Assembly (NCBI RefSeq): GCF_964355755.1
Contig: NC_092670.1
Location: forward strand, 29,811,795-29,875,794
Length of the DNA: 64,000 nt
Reading direction: 5' to 3'
From: Antedon mediterranea
Taxonomy: Eukaryota > Echinodermata > Crinoidea > Comatulida > Antedonidae
The position numbers and the translations under genes were made by a program. This document shows positions 1-13,300 of the stretch, in pieces. Under the pieces are notes generated by a model, which had not been told where the DNA came from, made no database searches, and saw only the letters and a program-made list of their open reading frames with translations. The first letter of the stretch is position 1. Every line of letters starts with the position of its first letter.

Positions 1-2265
1 AATAGTAAATACAGTGAGAAAACTCGCGTATTATTGAATTTCATATTGCTTCTAGCCATGGATGTATGGTATTTAGATCCTAATAGAATTGACCAATTAG
101 TCATTCATCCCCCCACCCACCTGCCCCATTGACTCACCAACTTCCTAATGATAACAACCATGATGAATTATAAACAATACAGGGATGAGTAATTTTATGA
201 TGAGATATAATTGCAACACAAAGGTTGTTCGTTGATGGAGTTTCATATTTTAATTAGAACATTAACAGTGAACATATGTTCTGGAAAATGTGCAATAGAT
301 GATTATGATTAATATGTCATTTGTATATGGTAAATATTGTCTGGCCATCTGTGTACCTAAAATAGACTGGACATGTATTTAGATTTTGAATTTTATAATA
401 TTCCATAACTCGACTCCATAAAAATGGAAATGAAATCCTGTTAAATTTAAATAACATATTCGTTAATAAATTTAACAGTGCCTATTATAACTAATTATAA
501 CAGTAAAACCACTATAGGATACCTTCAGGACCAAACAAAGTGTCCCCATTAATAATAGCATATTGTATTTAATTTCTAAAATGGTTATAAAATGTTTGGA
601 ATACATTGATTTTGATGCCTTTGTTGGCTAATCAAGTTTGTTGATAGCGTGATTGGTTTTTAAACTGTTGAATGTGTGAAATCTTTTTTGATTGAACTGT
701 GAAATTTGTATTTAGAACATGCTAATTTCTCGTTTATTCAGGAAATCATCAATTTATAACAAAAGGCCATTGTTCTTCATTCATTGTGTTCTAATATATT
801 CTGTATAATTTGTATTTTAAAAAACCCCAAACTTTGTAACCCAAATGCTGTGTCCCGTGTACTGGATTTGAAGAACAGTAAACACTTGCTGGTTATGATA
901 ACGATATTTTCGTACCTGAAAATTGCTCCTGAAAGCGTGTATGCACAGGAAAAAAGTGAACAAAAGTATGATCTTTATCGCTTTATCATTTGCACACTTG
1001 CCTTAGTAAAATGTAGCATATTCCATTTGGTAAGTATTTTAGAAATAATTGTATAGTGTTGATAGATCTCACTATGTTTAATCCACATGTAATTTGTATC
1101 CAATTATTGGCAACATATTTTTGGAGTTCATGCATAATTTTCCTTTCTAACCTTTGGCATGGATAATCGTAATTTTGAAGTATCTAGAATGCATCATAAC
1201 TTCACATCATAGATTTTGTTCCTAAAAGTCCTTCAATTATTCATGCGATGGGTTCAATTTTACACATCTATTTCATGCCTACTTTTGATTAGTCCTCTCT
1301 GAAGTGGGAGAACTATACAGTAAAAAAAAATAAAATAAAATAACAAAAATAGTTTAAACTTGACATTGGACAGTCCTATCATGGGGACATAACCATTTGA
1401 TTTTTATTCTAAACAAGATATTTCTTGCACAATGGTAATTGTTCCATAGTACCTAGTAAAAACAATTAAAATTTAGAAATATGTAAAAAGTATGAACTAG
1501 GTTGCCACTATAGGTAGAACCATTTCCTTTCCTAGAAGTACCACACACATGTATTTACATTTGCATTGCACTTTATTTAGTAATTTACAGTGTATAAATC
1601 TGTACTATTCACCATATTTTGGATTACTTCCTCATTTTCATACATTATATTGTGGTTTAAACTGTATTTTCTGACTTTAGAATGAATTTATTCAAGAAAA
1701 TCTAAAAACCTAGTGGCCATACGAAATAATCTATATCAGAGAAGATTAACAGATGTGAACTTTGAATTAAAATGTTATTCCTAGAAGTAAAGTACTTATT
1801 TAAGTAAGAACTTATTTAAGTTTATTATGGACATTGAAACATGATTGGACAATTTTAGGAAAATCATTTTAAAATATACAATTACTTAAAACATGTACTC
1901 GCATACAAGAAAAATACATGGAAGATTTTAAAGGCCAGGTGCGGGCAAAAAATTTCTATTGATCATACATTCCAATAATTATCGATCTATAGTTTCCCCT
2001 ATGTTTCATAATTTTTGGGATTTTATTTGTGTTACACAAGCTTGTTGAAAATAAGCACTTTCTTATCAGTGGGGGGATAGTTCAAATTACACAGTAAAAT
2101 CTGTATTCTTTTGTACACAAATTTTGTAAATAGAGAGGCATTTTAAAAAGCTACGAAAAATAAACAGTGTGGTAAAAAATTTTATCAGATGACTAAGTAT
2201 AGGTAATATAACTTGAATATTACATTTCTGGAATTTTTATTCAACTTCAAATTTTAATTTTCATG
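1..2265. other. AT-rich intergenic sequence, no gene seen
   Basis: No ORF here has family-like composition or splice-flanked conserved segments. The longest open frame (784-1056) is low-complexity and reads like translated noncoding DNA. It could include the far 3' UTR of a gene to the left or distal 5' sequence of the formin gene, but nothing in the sequence decides this. Confidence 0.5.
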
Positions 2266-2270
2266 CTATA

Positions 2271-2465
2271 CAGGGCTCGCAGAATCCTAAAATATTAAAT
2301 TATTATTTTCATTGTTACAGTATTTCACAACCCCTGTAAAACATCGTGGACATTTTCGGTGATTTTAAGAGGTTGCCCGTCGGGACATGACATGTTAAAT
2401 TTTAGTTGCCCGACGTATTTATTTGGTTGCCGCGGGACGTCGGGCAAGCGATTCTGCGAGCCCTG
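2271..2465. mobile_element. 195-bp MITE-like element with CTATA target duplication
   Basis: The ends are inverted copies of CAGGGCTCGCAGAATC. The flanks are CTATA on both sides (2266-2270 and 2466-2470), which fits a 5-bp target-site duplication. The interior repeats TTGCCCGTCGGG-type segments in both orientations, so the whole unit could fold. It has no coding capacity. The superfamily is not assigned. Confidence 0.7.
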
Positions 2466-2728
2466 CTATAGCAAAAATTATCCACCGTATATCCACCATC
2501 TTTTTTCACCTACTAGGGAGTCACAAGACATGTTATTACATTAGGTTAACTACCTAACTACTGGAAAAGGTTTTCCTGGTTTTTATGGAAGAATTTTGCA
2601 AAATTTTGTATTTGGCCATATTAAGGGAAATTCATGTTTTTTTGTCTTGATTTCTGTTACAAATATTTGATTTATTTACAATTAACCAAATATTATATTT
2701 AAAATTCATGCCTGTACCTGAGCTTTAA

Positions 2729-2994
2729 CTACCATTCACAGCTTAACATCCCAACTTATTTCATACTATACAGGACTTTAGTGTATCATACCCATGGGTA
2801 ATTTATATTATACAAACAATTAATGTTTATGATTTGAATGGTGAGAATATTTCATGAGTTGAAAAATTGACTGCTTTATTTTAACGAGGCGGAGCTGAGT
2901 TAAAATGATACACTAATGATTGATTCACTAATAATATTCTGGTAAGTCCTGTATAGGTATGAAATAAGTTGGGGTGTTGAGCTGTGAATGGTAG
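2729..2994. mobile_element. 266-bp MITE, Harbinger-like (TAA target duplication)
   Basis: Near-perfect 50-bp terminal inverted repeats begin CTACCATTCACAGC and are flanked by TAA at 2726-2728 and 2995-2997. A 3-bp TAA duplication is typical of PIF/Harbinger MITEs. A solitary copy of the terminal ~20 bp follows at about 3023-3043, as if the end had been partly duplicated. Confidence 0.75.
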
Positions 2995-3489
2995 TAATTT
3001 TCTATAAATGTATTTATTTTATTGAGCTGTGAATGGTAGTAATCTTCTACTTTTATCCATCATAACTCATTGATGAATGCTACAGGTAGGCCATTAAAAA
3101 AGGCAGTGTTCCAACTTTAGACTCGCAGTAGAACAAATACAGTATTATGTTATATTTTTCAAATACAAAATTATTGTATATTATAGTACTTACTAATAGA
3201 TCTTTGGAATTAATGGGTGGGCTTATGTTTTGCGTGAAAATTAGTCAAAAGTTGAGGGTGGGCTGATACCCGAGTATGGGCTTATACCCGCTTCAGTACG
3301 GTACTAAAAACTGTAATTTTTAAAGGTCATACAATTGCCTATTGAGGGCGCAATTCATTGAATTCGTTCGTGGCTAAAAACGATTATTTTCATAATTCTT
3401 CCTTTATGTTAATATTGATACAAAATATCAACAGGCAATGTACTGTATGCTATTAACTTTTAATGTTGCATCGTTACCCTAGCTAGGTT

Positions 3490-3582
3490 GTAGGCCTATA
3501 TATTAATCATAATGCTCCTACCATGGACCAATAAATTAGATAGGTCCATGCTCTTACCCTGGAATATGTATATAGGCCTACA
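3490..3582. repeat. Inverted repeat with TAGGCCTA-containing arms
   Basis: GTAGGCCTATATA and TATATAGGCCTAC lie about 65 bp apart as inverted arms, with a second pair of GGACC/GGTCC-type segments inside. It is a small hairpin or MITE remnant. There is no coding content. Confidence 0.5.
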
Positions 3583-4956
3583 TATACTGTAGTTTAGTTT
3601 ATGATCACATTTTTGTACAGTAGGCCAGACTATATTTACACAAGTTTACTACTGATTGTTAAACAAAAATAATTGATATAATAAACCATTATATAATATA
3701 TAATATAACCATTATTATATAAAGAACACTGATTGTCAAAAAGTCGAGCGGCGTTTTTTGTAAGAAATATTTCTTGTTTGTATTGCAAAACTGTCTATCC
3801 TACTATCGACAAATGTAGTAGAGTAGTTTGTAATCCACTTCAAGAGATGAAACACACTTTTTATCCTTGGTCCATAATGATCAATTGTAAATAATATAAC
3901 CTTAGTTAGATTATAGATAATACATTATGCAAAATATCTTTTAATGGATTGATGTACATTTCTCATAGCAAACATTTATTACTTGATTACATTATATCCG
4001 ACTGTACTGTATATAATAACGAAAGGTTCATAAAATTAACTTTACAATGTTAAATAATACATGTAATGATTGTAGTCCAAACAATAAAGTATCATTCCTA
4101 CCTAGGCTTATTGTAATTCAATATTTAAAAACTACAGTAGAATCCCTATATTCTAGACCCTGAAAAATTGACTTGATTGAGTGTTCTACACATTATTATC
4201 CCTCGTTTATTTCAAGGGAATGTGTCCCCTGAATAGCTGATACAGGGTATGTGCAAAAAGGGTTTTTTAAATATGTCTTTTTTGCTTGAGTTTGGATAAT
4301 GACTATTTTTATAAAATTTGTCAACAGTTATTACCTTTAGTTATTATTAATTCTGATATGATTATCCTCCCACAAATATTGGAATCTCAAGAATGTCAGT
4401 ACACAGTCAACAGAAACCAATCTACAGGAGCAATACAATATAGGCTGCCCTCTACAGTAAATGATTGCAGTAAAACTGATTTAGGGGTCAAGATGTGACC
4501 TTTGCGGTCTGTCAAGTGGCATTTACAAGCAATAGGAAATTGGTGATGTCATTGTTTAGATATAGCACATAATAACATACAAAAGATGTAACCAATGAAA
4601 CAAGATTTAAGAAACAACTTTTTTAAGTTCAGTAAAGTATTATAAAACTTGAAGTACAGACTAGGAAAATTGAACCACTTGATTGATTTGGTTATATTCA
4701 AATTAATAGACATATATTTTTCAATAAAGTACATACAAGAATTTGAGGATAATTGTTTATTACTCTCAGATGGAGGTTTTTAGATAAATAAATAAAACAT
4801 TCAGTGACAAAAAAAATAATAAATAAAACATTCAGTGACATATCATTATACTTTATATTTCCTAATGAATATTTTTATTTAGAAGAAATGCTTATTATTG
4901 AATAACACTTTAGTTCGTCTAAGCAAAACAGTGAAGGAAAAAAAAGTTACATTAAC

Positions 4957-4983
4957 CATGGAGAAATAACTTATTTCTCCATG
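4957..4983. repeat. 27-bp perfect palindrome
   Basis: CATGGAGAAATAA is followed by one base and then its exact reverse complement. It could be a cruciform-forming site or a mutational hairpin. No associated gene feature is visible. Confidence 0.6.
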
Positions 4984-7095
4984 CATTAACTGAATGTCAG
5001 TTTTTCATATGCCACATTTACTTTTGTTTATTTTGAATAAACATTAATTAACAAATTAGTATAATTGATTAGTATATTGTTTATTCTGCTTAACTTATTA
5101 ACTTATATAATAGTATATCTTTTACAGCTAACATGTTTTCCTTCAGGAAGTTGATTGTAATGAAAGATATTTCCAGTGACCCACCCATGCAAATTAACAA
5201 TCAATTCACAATGGAAGAATGGTTAATTCAAGCATAGTATTTTTTAAATGGAAAACGGAAAGGGATGATCATTTCCATTTGCAATTATTAGTTTTAACTT
5301 CAAAGTTTCAAAATCATCTTGGCTTTGCTAATGTGTTGTTATTTAAATCATATTCATTTTTTGAAAGAAAACAGCCTTTGGTCAGAGTCTTAATACGACT
5401 TGCAGGTTACCGTGACAGTTATTGAAATGAGTTGATGTTTTGCACATTTGGGATTGATATCACTTTGGTTCCTGCAAAACTTGTTGAAGATTGCACAGTT
5501 TGCTTGAGAAGCTGATTATTGATGACTGCAATCCAGAAATAAGTTGTTTTTGATTTGCTAATCTGATTTAGGAACAATATAATTCTTACAAACCAATTCA
5601 GAGAGAGTGCTGAAGTATTTTATGTTTATATCTATGATTCAATTGGTAGTGAACACCATGTTCTACTGAAATGTCATCAAGTGTGCCTCGAGATCAATTA
5701 ATTTGTTTATACAATTAATTTTCTTGTTCTGATCCTTGCATATGACAAATCAGTTCATCCAAGGTCTTAAACCAATAGTGTATTTGATATCATGGAAACC
5801 AATATATTAACATCCTAGAATATAGGGATTTTGTCAATTACTAGGTTAACTATTGTTTCTAAACGGAATCTTTTAAGTCAAGGAAACCAAAAGCTTGCAT
5901 TGTCATTGGTCAAAAGCTATTAACAGATAAAGGTGTATGCTTATTATATTTTAACATGCCACTTTGTTGAGACTGGGATACTGGATCTATTCTTATTAGA
6001 TTAACCACTGATGAAAGTGTACTCCAAGGACTGCTACACTAACCTGAAAGAAAACTGTATTGATTTTGTTCAATTAATTACAAATCTGTAGTTGTATCTC
6101 TGCATTCTGTGTACTGTATTACTATTAGTGCTTGGTTTGTCTGTTCACAGTTTGTGTAATATCAGTACCATTTCATTAGCGACTGTAATCTATTTATTTT
6201 GGATACACATTTAAGAAGATTCCTTGAACGATGTTTTTAAAATTAGACATTAGCATTATTAACTTTATCTTATGTTGATATTGCTACTTGAAACGTCATA
6301 TACTTGATGACTAACATCCAAACGGGATGTGTTTTAGCATTAGTTTTCAGTAGGGCAAATTGTCCCATTGGATTTGATTTGAGTTTGATTGGATTACACA
6401 ATCAGGTGACCACTGCTCTGAAACCTACTACGACAGTAGCCAACCAGACTCGAAATTGTCAAGCGATTACTGTACTGTTCAGGTTTTATGGTAAAATCAA
6501 TCAAGTTTGGGAAGTAAAGAAGAAAATCTAAATTGACATGAAAATTTCTACTTAATCGTTTAATGGATTACGTATATTAAAACGACGTTTTCCTGTCCGG
6601 ACAAAACAGTGAGTTGTATCTGTCTGTTTTTCAGCGAGTAGATATATTTTCAATCATTTACGTTTGCAACCCAAAACAATCTGATAAAAATGGAAGCGAA
6701 CAATTTCGGTTGAGTATTTGACTTCCTGTGTAGATTGTGACTGGTTAGTTGGTTAATTGAAGACATCCTCTGTTTACTGTTTATCCTTATTCAATAGATA
6801 CCTTTCTACTATTTTTGTCTGAGTGAATTTGGAAACTGTGAACAATACTTAACGACAGAAACTATTTGCAGTCATTATTTCAACTCAAATGGATTTAATT
6901 TTATGGATTATTGTTGAATACTTGCTCTTTGTTTCTGTATTTCCTGTGTAGGGTGACATATACAGATTGTTGATCTTACAGGGAATTGGGGAGAACTTCC
7001 TTCCCTGTTTGGATTTGTAAATTTCTTTGCCATTTAACAGAATTATAGCATTAAATTTGCTGATTGTTCTTGTATATAAAAGGAATATATAAACA
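4984..7095 (+). other. Upstream region of the formin gene; likely 5' UTR at its end
   Basis: This is AT-rich sequence with no supported coding exon. A pyrimidine tract ending in CAG at about 7040 could be the acceptor of a 5' UTR exon running to the ATG. A TATATAAA string at 7073 sits only ~23 bp before the start codon, too close to be a convincing TATA box. An in-frame TAA at 7090-7092 closes the reading frame just before the ATG. Confidence 0.4.
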
Positions 7096-7323
7096 ATGGG
7101 AACGAATCACAGCCGATCAGTCTCGACTCCCGCTACTACCGGTGAAAACAAGATGAGCCACGACTCCTCTATACCACGCCGCCGTGCATTTTCTGCACGC
7201 GGTAGACGGAAGAGTCGAGATCCAAACGTGGAACAAAAGACTCATAGTGTACATATTATTGAGAGTATTCCTTCTAAGGAGTTTTTATCCCGTAGACAGC
7301 AAATGGCAGCTTGGAATACACAT
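7096..7323 (+). CDS. FMNL: FMNL exon 1 (residues 1-76): myristoylation-type N-terminus
   Basis: The exon opens MGTNHSRS, with Gly2 and Ser6 in the N-myristoyltransferase pattern shared by vertebrate FMNLs. It continues with a basic, Ser/Arg-rich segment that is not conserved in vertebrates. The donor is CAT|GTAAGT and the exon ends in phase 0. Confidence 0.93.
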
Positions 7324-10300
7324 GTAAGTAGGCAATGTGTGTCACAAGAAAGTTTGTGAATCTTGGTTTCCATTTAGAGCCAGTATGTCAAGTTCAAACT
7401 TTGTTGTGTTTTTAGTGTATTATTAGATTATGAGTTATTGATATTTGATCTAGATTGTTTTTAGACCCAAGTTTGGGAAGAGGTTTTGATGGAACCCAGG
7501 TTCAAGGTCATCTACTATAATGTGCCTAGTTTACAGGCCCATGTGCCCAGTTTACTGTCCCCCTATGCCCAATTTACTGCCCATATGCCCAGTTTACAGG
7601 CCCCTATGCCCAATTTACTGCCCATAATGCCCAGTTTCCAGCAGGCCAGCAGGTGAGCCCAAGGGTTAATATTTCAAGGCATACGAAAAAAAAACATTTT
7701 CAATTACTGATTACTAACTTTGTTATTGAAAAGGCCATTTTTAGGTTTATTTTCATCTGAAAATTTGGTGGATGATAAATCATCAATAAACTTAAGTCAA
7801 AGGTTATTTAAAATGTATAAAGACTATTAATTTAAAATTTATTATCCAATATAGTAGAAGTAAATGACATTTGTTAAAACCATGCAAAAATACTATACAA
7901 TTTGTAAAATATGTTAAAACCGGAAGTACATTTTAAAACACAGTGACAGAAATATAATTGCAGAATGGTGTGTCACAAGTGAAAATACACTCTATATCTT
8001 GATAATATAATTTAATTGATTTGATACATCTTGTCAACATTGCCACTTATTCTCTCTATACATTATGATGCAATTATTGATTAAGTTAATTTCACCAGCA
8101 GTATGGAAGGCCAATTAATTTCTATTTAGTTAACATGGGTGTTCTTTATAATGCTACCATTGTTGCAAGTTCAAATTGATGCTATAATAGTTTTCAGAGT
8201 TACATTAAATGGTTTTTTGCACTTCAGTTTAAAAAGTACATTAATAAATACTGTATCAATTACAGTGTTATGGATGCTATTTTAAGATGTTACATTCAGA
8301 CCATATAGTCTAGATCATGTGGAAAGTTGAGAAAATTTTTTTTTTGATGCAGTCCTTAATATGACAGATAAGAAATTACATTGTTGTAGGGGCATTGCAC
8401 AGAACTTTTTAGGGTCCAGGCACCAAGGACAACCAAGAGTTAAAGTCACATTCTCTACGTTTTTTAGATCTAATTTAAGGTCACAAACTACATTAATGTA
8501 AATATAAATACTATGGTGCTATTGAGATAACGTTTTTCGTCTTTAAACAGTTAAATATGTGAAAAATAAGTCGATTGTGATAATTTAAGAGGCCCGCTAT
8601 AAATCCCAACATGCATTGCACGCGGATTGATATCTTCGTTTTTCATCTCACTTTTAGATCGAAAAAACAAATGGAAGACTCCTAACTTTTTAGTGAAAAT
8701 ACCGGGTTTCCTCCAATTTGTATCAACAGATTCTGGCAAAAAAAGAAAGACAATTATTGCAGCAACTATACAACGTCAGGCTAGGTATATAGCTAGCATA
8801 CGATGTTTGTACGTTACCAATGTTTACCAGCTAGGCCTACAAAACCAAGCCGCGCTAGGGGCTAGGCTAGTGACAAAGATCGTCCACGAGAGGACATTCA
8901 CCGCGAGCTACTTAGCCTAGGTAGTGCATTCTCTTTTTATCACAATTTACCATAAAACGTACATTCAACACAAGGAATGACATGGTTTAATGTTTTTAAA
9001 GTAATATATATATGCATTATTTTTACAAAACGTCACAAATTGTAGGGAAGGCTCTTTAACCCCAGAAATAAGTTACCTATGATTATCATTTGGCTCCTTT
9101 TGGCCCAGGGCGAAATGTTATTACAAAGCTATATATTTATACATTTTACAATAAAACAATTGCTAAGCTTGGTAGCCAGTAAGTAGTTCATAAAACAAAA
9201 TAACCTTGTTCAAATTGTTAACCTTGAGGACTTCTGTGTAATATTAACTTTTATTAGGTAACTTTTTATTTGCAAGTCATACACAAAGCATACAGTAGAT
9301 GTACATCTTATAATATAATTTCAGTGATTTTAGTAAAATCAAAGTCTATTTTTATATAAAAAGGTAATGTTTTATTTCCATTTTCAAACTTGTGAAGTGT
9401 GCAGACCAATGTAGTCTATTACGTGACTAGCTTACCTGGATGAACCAACATAGGCCTTTTCTCCTTCAAGGGGAGAACATAACCGAAAAGTAACATTTTA
9501 TCCATGAACTCCCCTCCAAGACAGTGGTATCGCCCATGCGCCACGCCCTCAGGTGGGCGGCAACGCCCCTGCATCTAGTCGATTCCAGACCTTGGTCCTC
9601 CCGCGCTCTCCCCTTCGCGGCTTCCGGGATCGGTGGGGAGAGTATTTTAATGCTTAAAGGTTATTATGTGGTTGTCCTAGATTGACATTCTACACTCAGC
9701 CAATGATAAATTAATAGTTTGAGATTCTCTAAAAATACCAAGTTTTGACTTTACGTACATATAATCCCATTAACAAAATGGTTTTGTAATCATGTAAGGC
9801 CAACCCAAAGATGGTAACCATCAACAAGTATTTTAATATAATATTTTAGATTTATTTTATGTTTCTAATAAATAATTTTATATTTTTATTTAGGTACAAA
9901 TGGACTTGCCTCCAGAAAAAGCAAAATTATTACGACAATATGATGATACAAAGAAATGGGATCTCATTTGTGATCAGGTAAAGGAATACATATTTTTTAG
10001 TATACAATGAAGTTTTTTGGGGGTTTCTGTGATTATAATGTATTACTGTAAAACCTGGCCAGTCTAAAGCATATACCAATGGAGCTCCAATAAAACTTAT
10101 ATACCATATTGTTCCTAATAAACTCCCCCGGTGTGTTGCATTTTTTAAAAAGGGGCCTTTGTTAGGGGTGAAATGTAAAAATCATAAATAGAGCCTAGCC
10201 TAGCCCTACAGTAGGCCTATATGAGGCCCAGGCTACCCTAAACAAGTTGCTTGCTCCGACGGTCAATCACGGTTTTTTTGGGTGTGCAACAAATAAGTTC

Positions 10301-13300
10301 ACAGGGTACCTCCAAACCCCCTGCTATGCTACTGTGCCTGCGTTTAGCTGAAATTTTTACTTTTACTTTGCCTTTATGTTTAAAAAAAAAAATTTAAAAT
10401 CTTGGATTGCTCTTGTGGCAAATGGCTGACGATGCAGCGTTCTTCGTTGTCTTTCACAACAGAAACAGCTTGTTTATCGTAGTTTATTGACATCTGCACT
10501 CAACTTGATGAAAAGTTCTAACAACTCGAAAGGTCTTCATGAACCAGACGCCTTGTATCAATTCCGTGTTGTGTGAATAAACATGCGATTGTCTGATCCC
10601 CGTTGTTTTCCTGGTTTTTAAAGACCAGCGATGTATGTTGTCGCAAATTAAAAAAAACGTCCAATGTCCTACACTCGCGAATTACCCTACGCACCCGGTG
10701 TAGGCCTACATGTTTGTCACGCTGTTAGCGTACATCGTTATCACCGTCTCTGAAAAATGTGACTTTCCGGGCTGAAATCCAATTCTAAACGTGGGATTCC
10801 TCTGTTTATATAGATAAGGCACTAAGGTGTGTTAATTAGAAAATGAACAAAAAATAAAGGGGGGGGGGGGGCGTTTATTAGGAACAATACGGTATGTCAA
10901 TTACTAAAGAATCAGAAAATTCTTAGTAATTTAAGAGTGACTTTGTTCACATACATGATTTTATTTTTTACCATTACACATTATTTTAACCTTATCATTT
11001 CCTTAAAAAAACTATTACTGCATTACAACTCCAACTGAATTTGAAAAAAAAACTGAAATAATTGCACGGTAACTACAGGCAACCATTGGAAATTAAATGT
11101 GATATGTAAAGTGTATGGATTTTAATATTTTTTCTTCTCCTGAACTGTAGGAAAAAGTTCATGCAAAGGATCCACCTAAAGTCTATATTGACAAGATTCG
11201 ACGAGTGATGGACCCGGGAGGTACCTCAAGGGTAAGGATTCTGGTTGATGTAATAAAACTTATAAAATTTAATGTTGTCTCTCCTAATATAAACATTTTC
11301 GCTACTCAAAATTATATTTTCAAATATCAAATTTGGTTTTTCTGAACAAGATTTTAGCGTTTAATTTTTTAAATTTATTGTTAAGTATCTGAGGCACAGG
11401 CCCACCATGGTTGGGCCTGTGGTGAGCCGAATTTTGATAAATGACACCTCTAGATGGCCGGAAATGGTACTCTTGCACGTAAAATTCATGGTAGGTCATT
11501 GTTCTCTGAACGTAGTCTACGATGTATTGTTATGATAATTATCTACGCGTCGATCAAAGGGTGGTTCGTAGGGTTAGTAAACACCATTGTCATCGCCTTT
11601 AGAAGCATGGACAATGCAAACAAACAATGTATTGTTTGCTAATTAAAATCCTATCTAAAGATAGTAGACGTCAATTTTTGTAGCCACCCTAGCTAGGCCT
11701 ACGCATCGGTTATCCTAATTTGGACGGAAATCCGCCGACGAGACGACATCGGGTCCGTGGACCTCAGCTCACGCAGAGAGAGAGATTCGAGGCTATCTAG
11801 TCTAGTTTCAGCGGCCTACACTATAAATTGTTTAATCCTACCTTGGGTTAGCGAATTATAAAAACAACGACACCTAGGCTAGGACACCAACAAAATATAT
11901 GCAAAATAAATATATATTCCATATTAATTACTATAAGATTTAACATAAGGCTTTTTAAGCCTTTTAAAATGGTTAGGCCTACGACATGTGTATAAGAAAA
12001 GGCCCGACCAGAATTTGGAGGGGAAAACATGTGAGCAGTTATGATCAGAGAGTATTATGTTTCATGTCATGTGACACAAAATCCAGGTACACGATCTTAA
12101 TTACTGTTTTATCGTCGTCAGACGGCAGCCACCCTCTCGTACTGAGTAAAAAAAAAACATGTGAGATGTTGCGGTAAAGCAGAGAGTATCGCGTTTCATG
12201 CCATGTGACCAAAAAAACTAGGTCTGTATAATTACGGTCTTCTGTCGTCAGTCTTTTTGAGCGACCAATTGAACGTTCTGATACTATATTTAGAATGAAT
12301 TGTTTACGATTTTTTTCTCGCAACATCAAAGATTGTAGGCTCGCCTAGGCTATCGGGGGTAGCCATAACAAAAATCGTTTGCGCGACTATATATAGACTG
12401 TGTGTTGTATTCGGGGTTAATATTCTTATCATTATATATATTTTTATGACGCACTGTAACAGGTTGGGGAGCGCTATTTTAGGCGCTCCTTTGATAGTTT
12501 TCAGGAGCGCCAAGGAGCGTCAGCGCCATGGCGCTCCTTTTAAATCAAGGTCTGGATACTGTTTTTGTTAATATGGAAGTTTGCCTAATCTTTAGCATAT
12601 TTTACATTGGGAGAATAGCATGAGTATCTATTTTGATTTTCAAGCTAACAAAATAAAAAAATGTTATCAATCATTTTTGCATATCACAATCCATGTGACT
12701 GTTAACTTTGTGTGTGATTTTTGTAGGTTGCAATTGATCACATATCATATTAAAATCTAGCAAATTTAACATACAGTACTGTAGATATTTACCGTAAGTT
12801 CCTACAAAAGGAAACCAAAAGGCCTAAAACTCAAAGTGGTACTAAATACAGTCAAACCATTTATGTGCAAAGTGGAATGCTTAAGTTGTCTTTAAGCCAA
12901 TTACCTAAATTGGGATGATTTTTTCGCCTCTTGTGGTACCAATTTCAAGTGTACATGGATTCTAAATTTGCAGAACACTTTAATTAGAACAAATATCATT
13001 AAGTTAATTTTAATTTCTTTAATTTTTTTACATTTTTAATAATATAATCCAATTTAACTTGTTTATTTAATCGTTATTGCTATATATATTTTTTTGGTAT
13101 TCACTTTTGTTCTTATGCTTTCACATCTTTCACTTGGATATTTTTAGCGTCCAGATTTTCTTCTGGAGGTGAGTCTATATAATGCGTACATGTTGTATTG
13201 TATAGTACATTAGTATGTGAATGGGTTTAGTGGATAGTTTGGTAATGTAATGCACATTTTATTCATAGTGTAGTGTACTGCTATCCTTCTACATATAGGC

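Larger units (their letters stand above)
7324..9893 (+). other. FMNL intron 1
   Basis: The intron holds a ~20-bp-unit minisatellite (7519-7640), a TTAA-flanked mobile element (8440-9059) and a short GC-rich stretch (~9470-9640) that I cannot classify. Otherwise it is AT-rich and featureless. Confidence 0.7.

Noticed and set aside
784-1056. 90-codon frame as a gene
   Set aside because: Low-complexity composition, no recognisable domain, no supported neighbouring exons.
7073-7080. TATATAAA as an FMNL TATA box
   Set aside because: It is only ~23 bp before the start codon, and a likely UTR acceptor lies at ~7040; a coincidence of AT-rich sequence is more likely.
8627-8920. 97-codon frame on the + strand
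   Set aside because: It lies wholly inside the TTAA-flanked element and resembles no protein; the related copy at 56037-56670 does not keep the frame intact.
9470-9640. GC-rich patch in FMNL intron 1 as an exon or CpG promoter
   Set aside because: No reading frame with family similarity and no splice sites. It shares a short CCCCTGCATCTAGT word with the repeat near 25090, so it is more likely repeat-derived.
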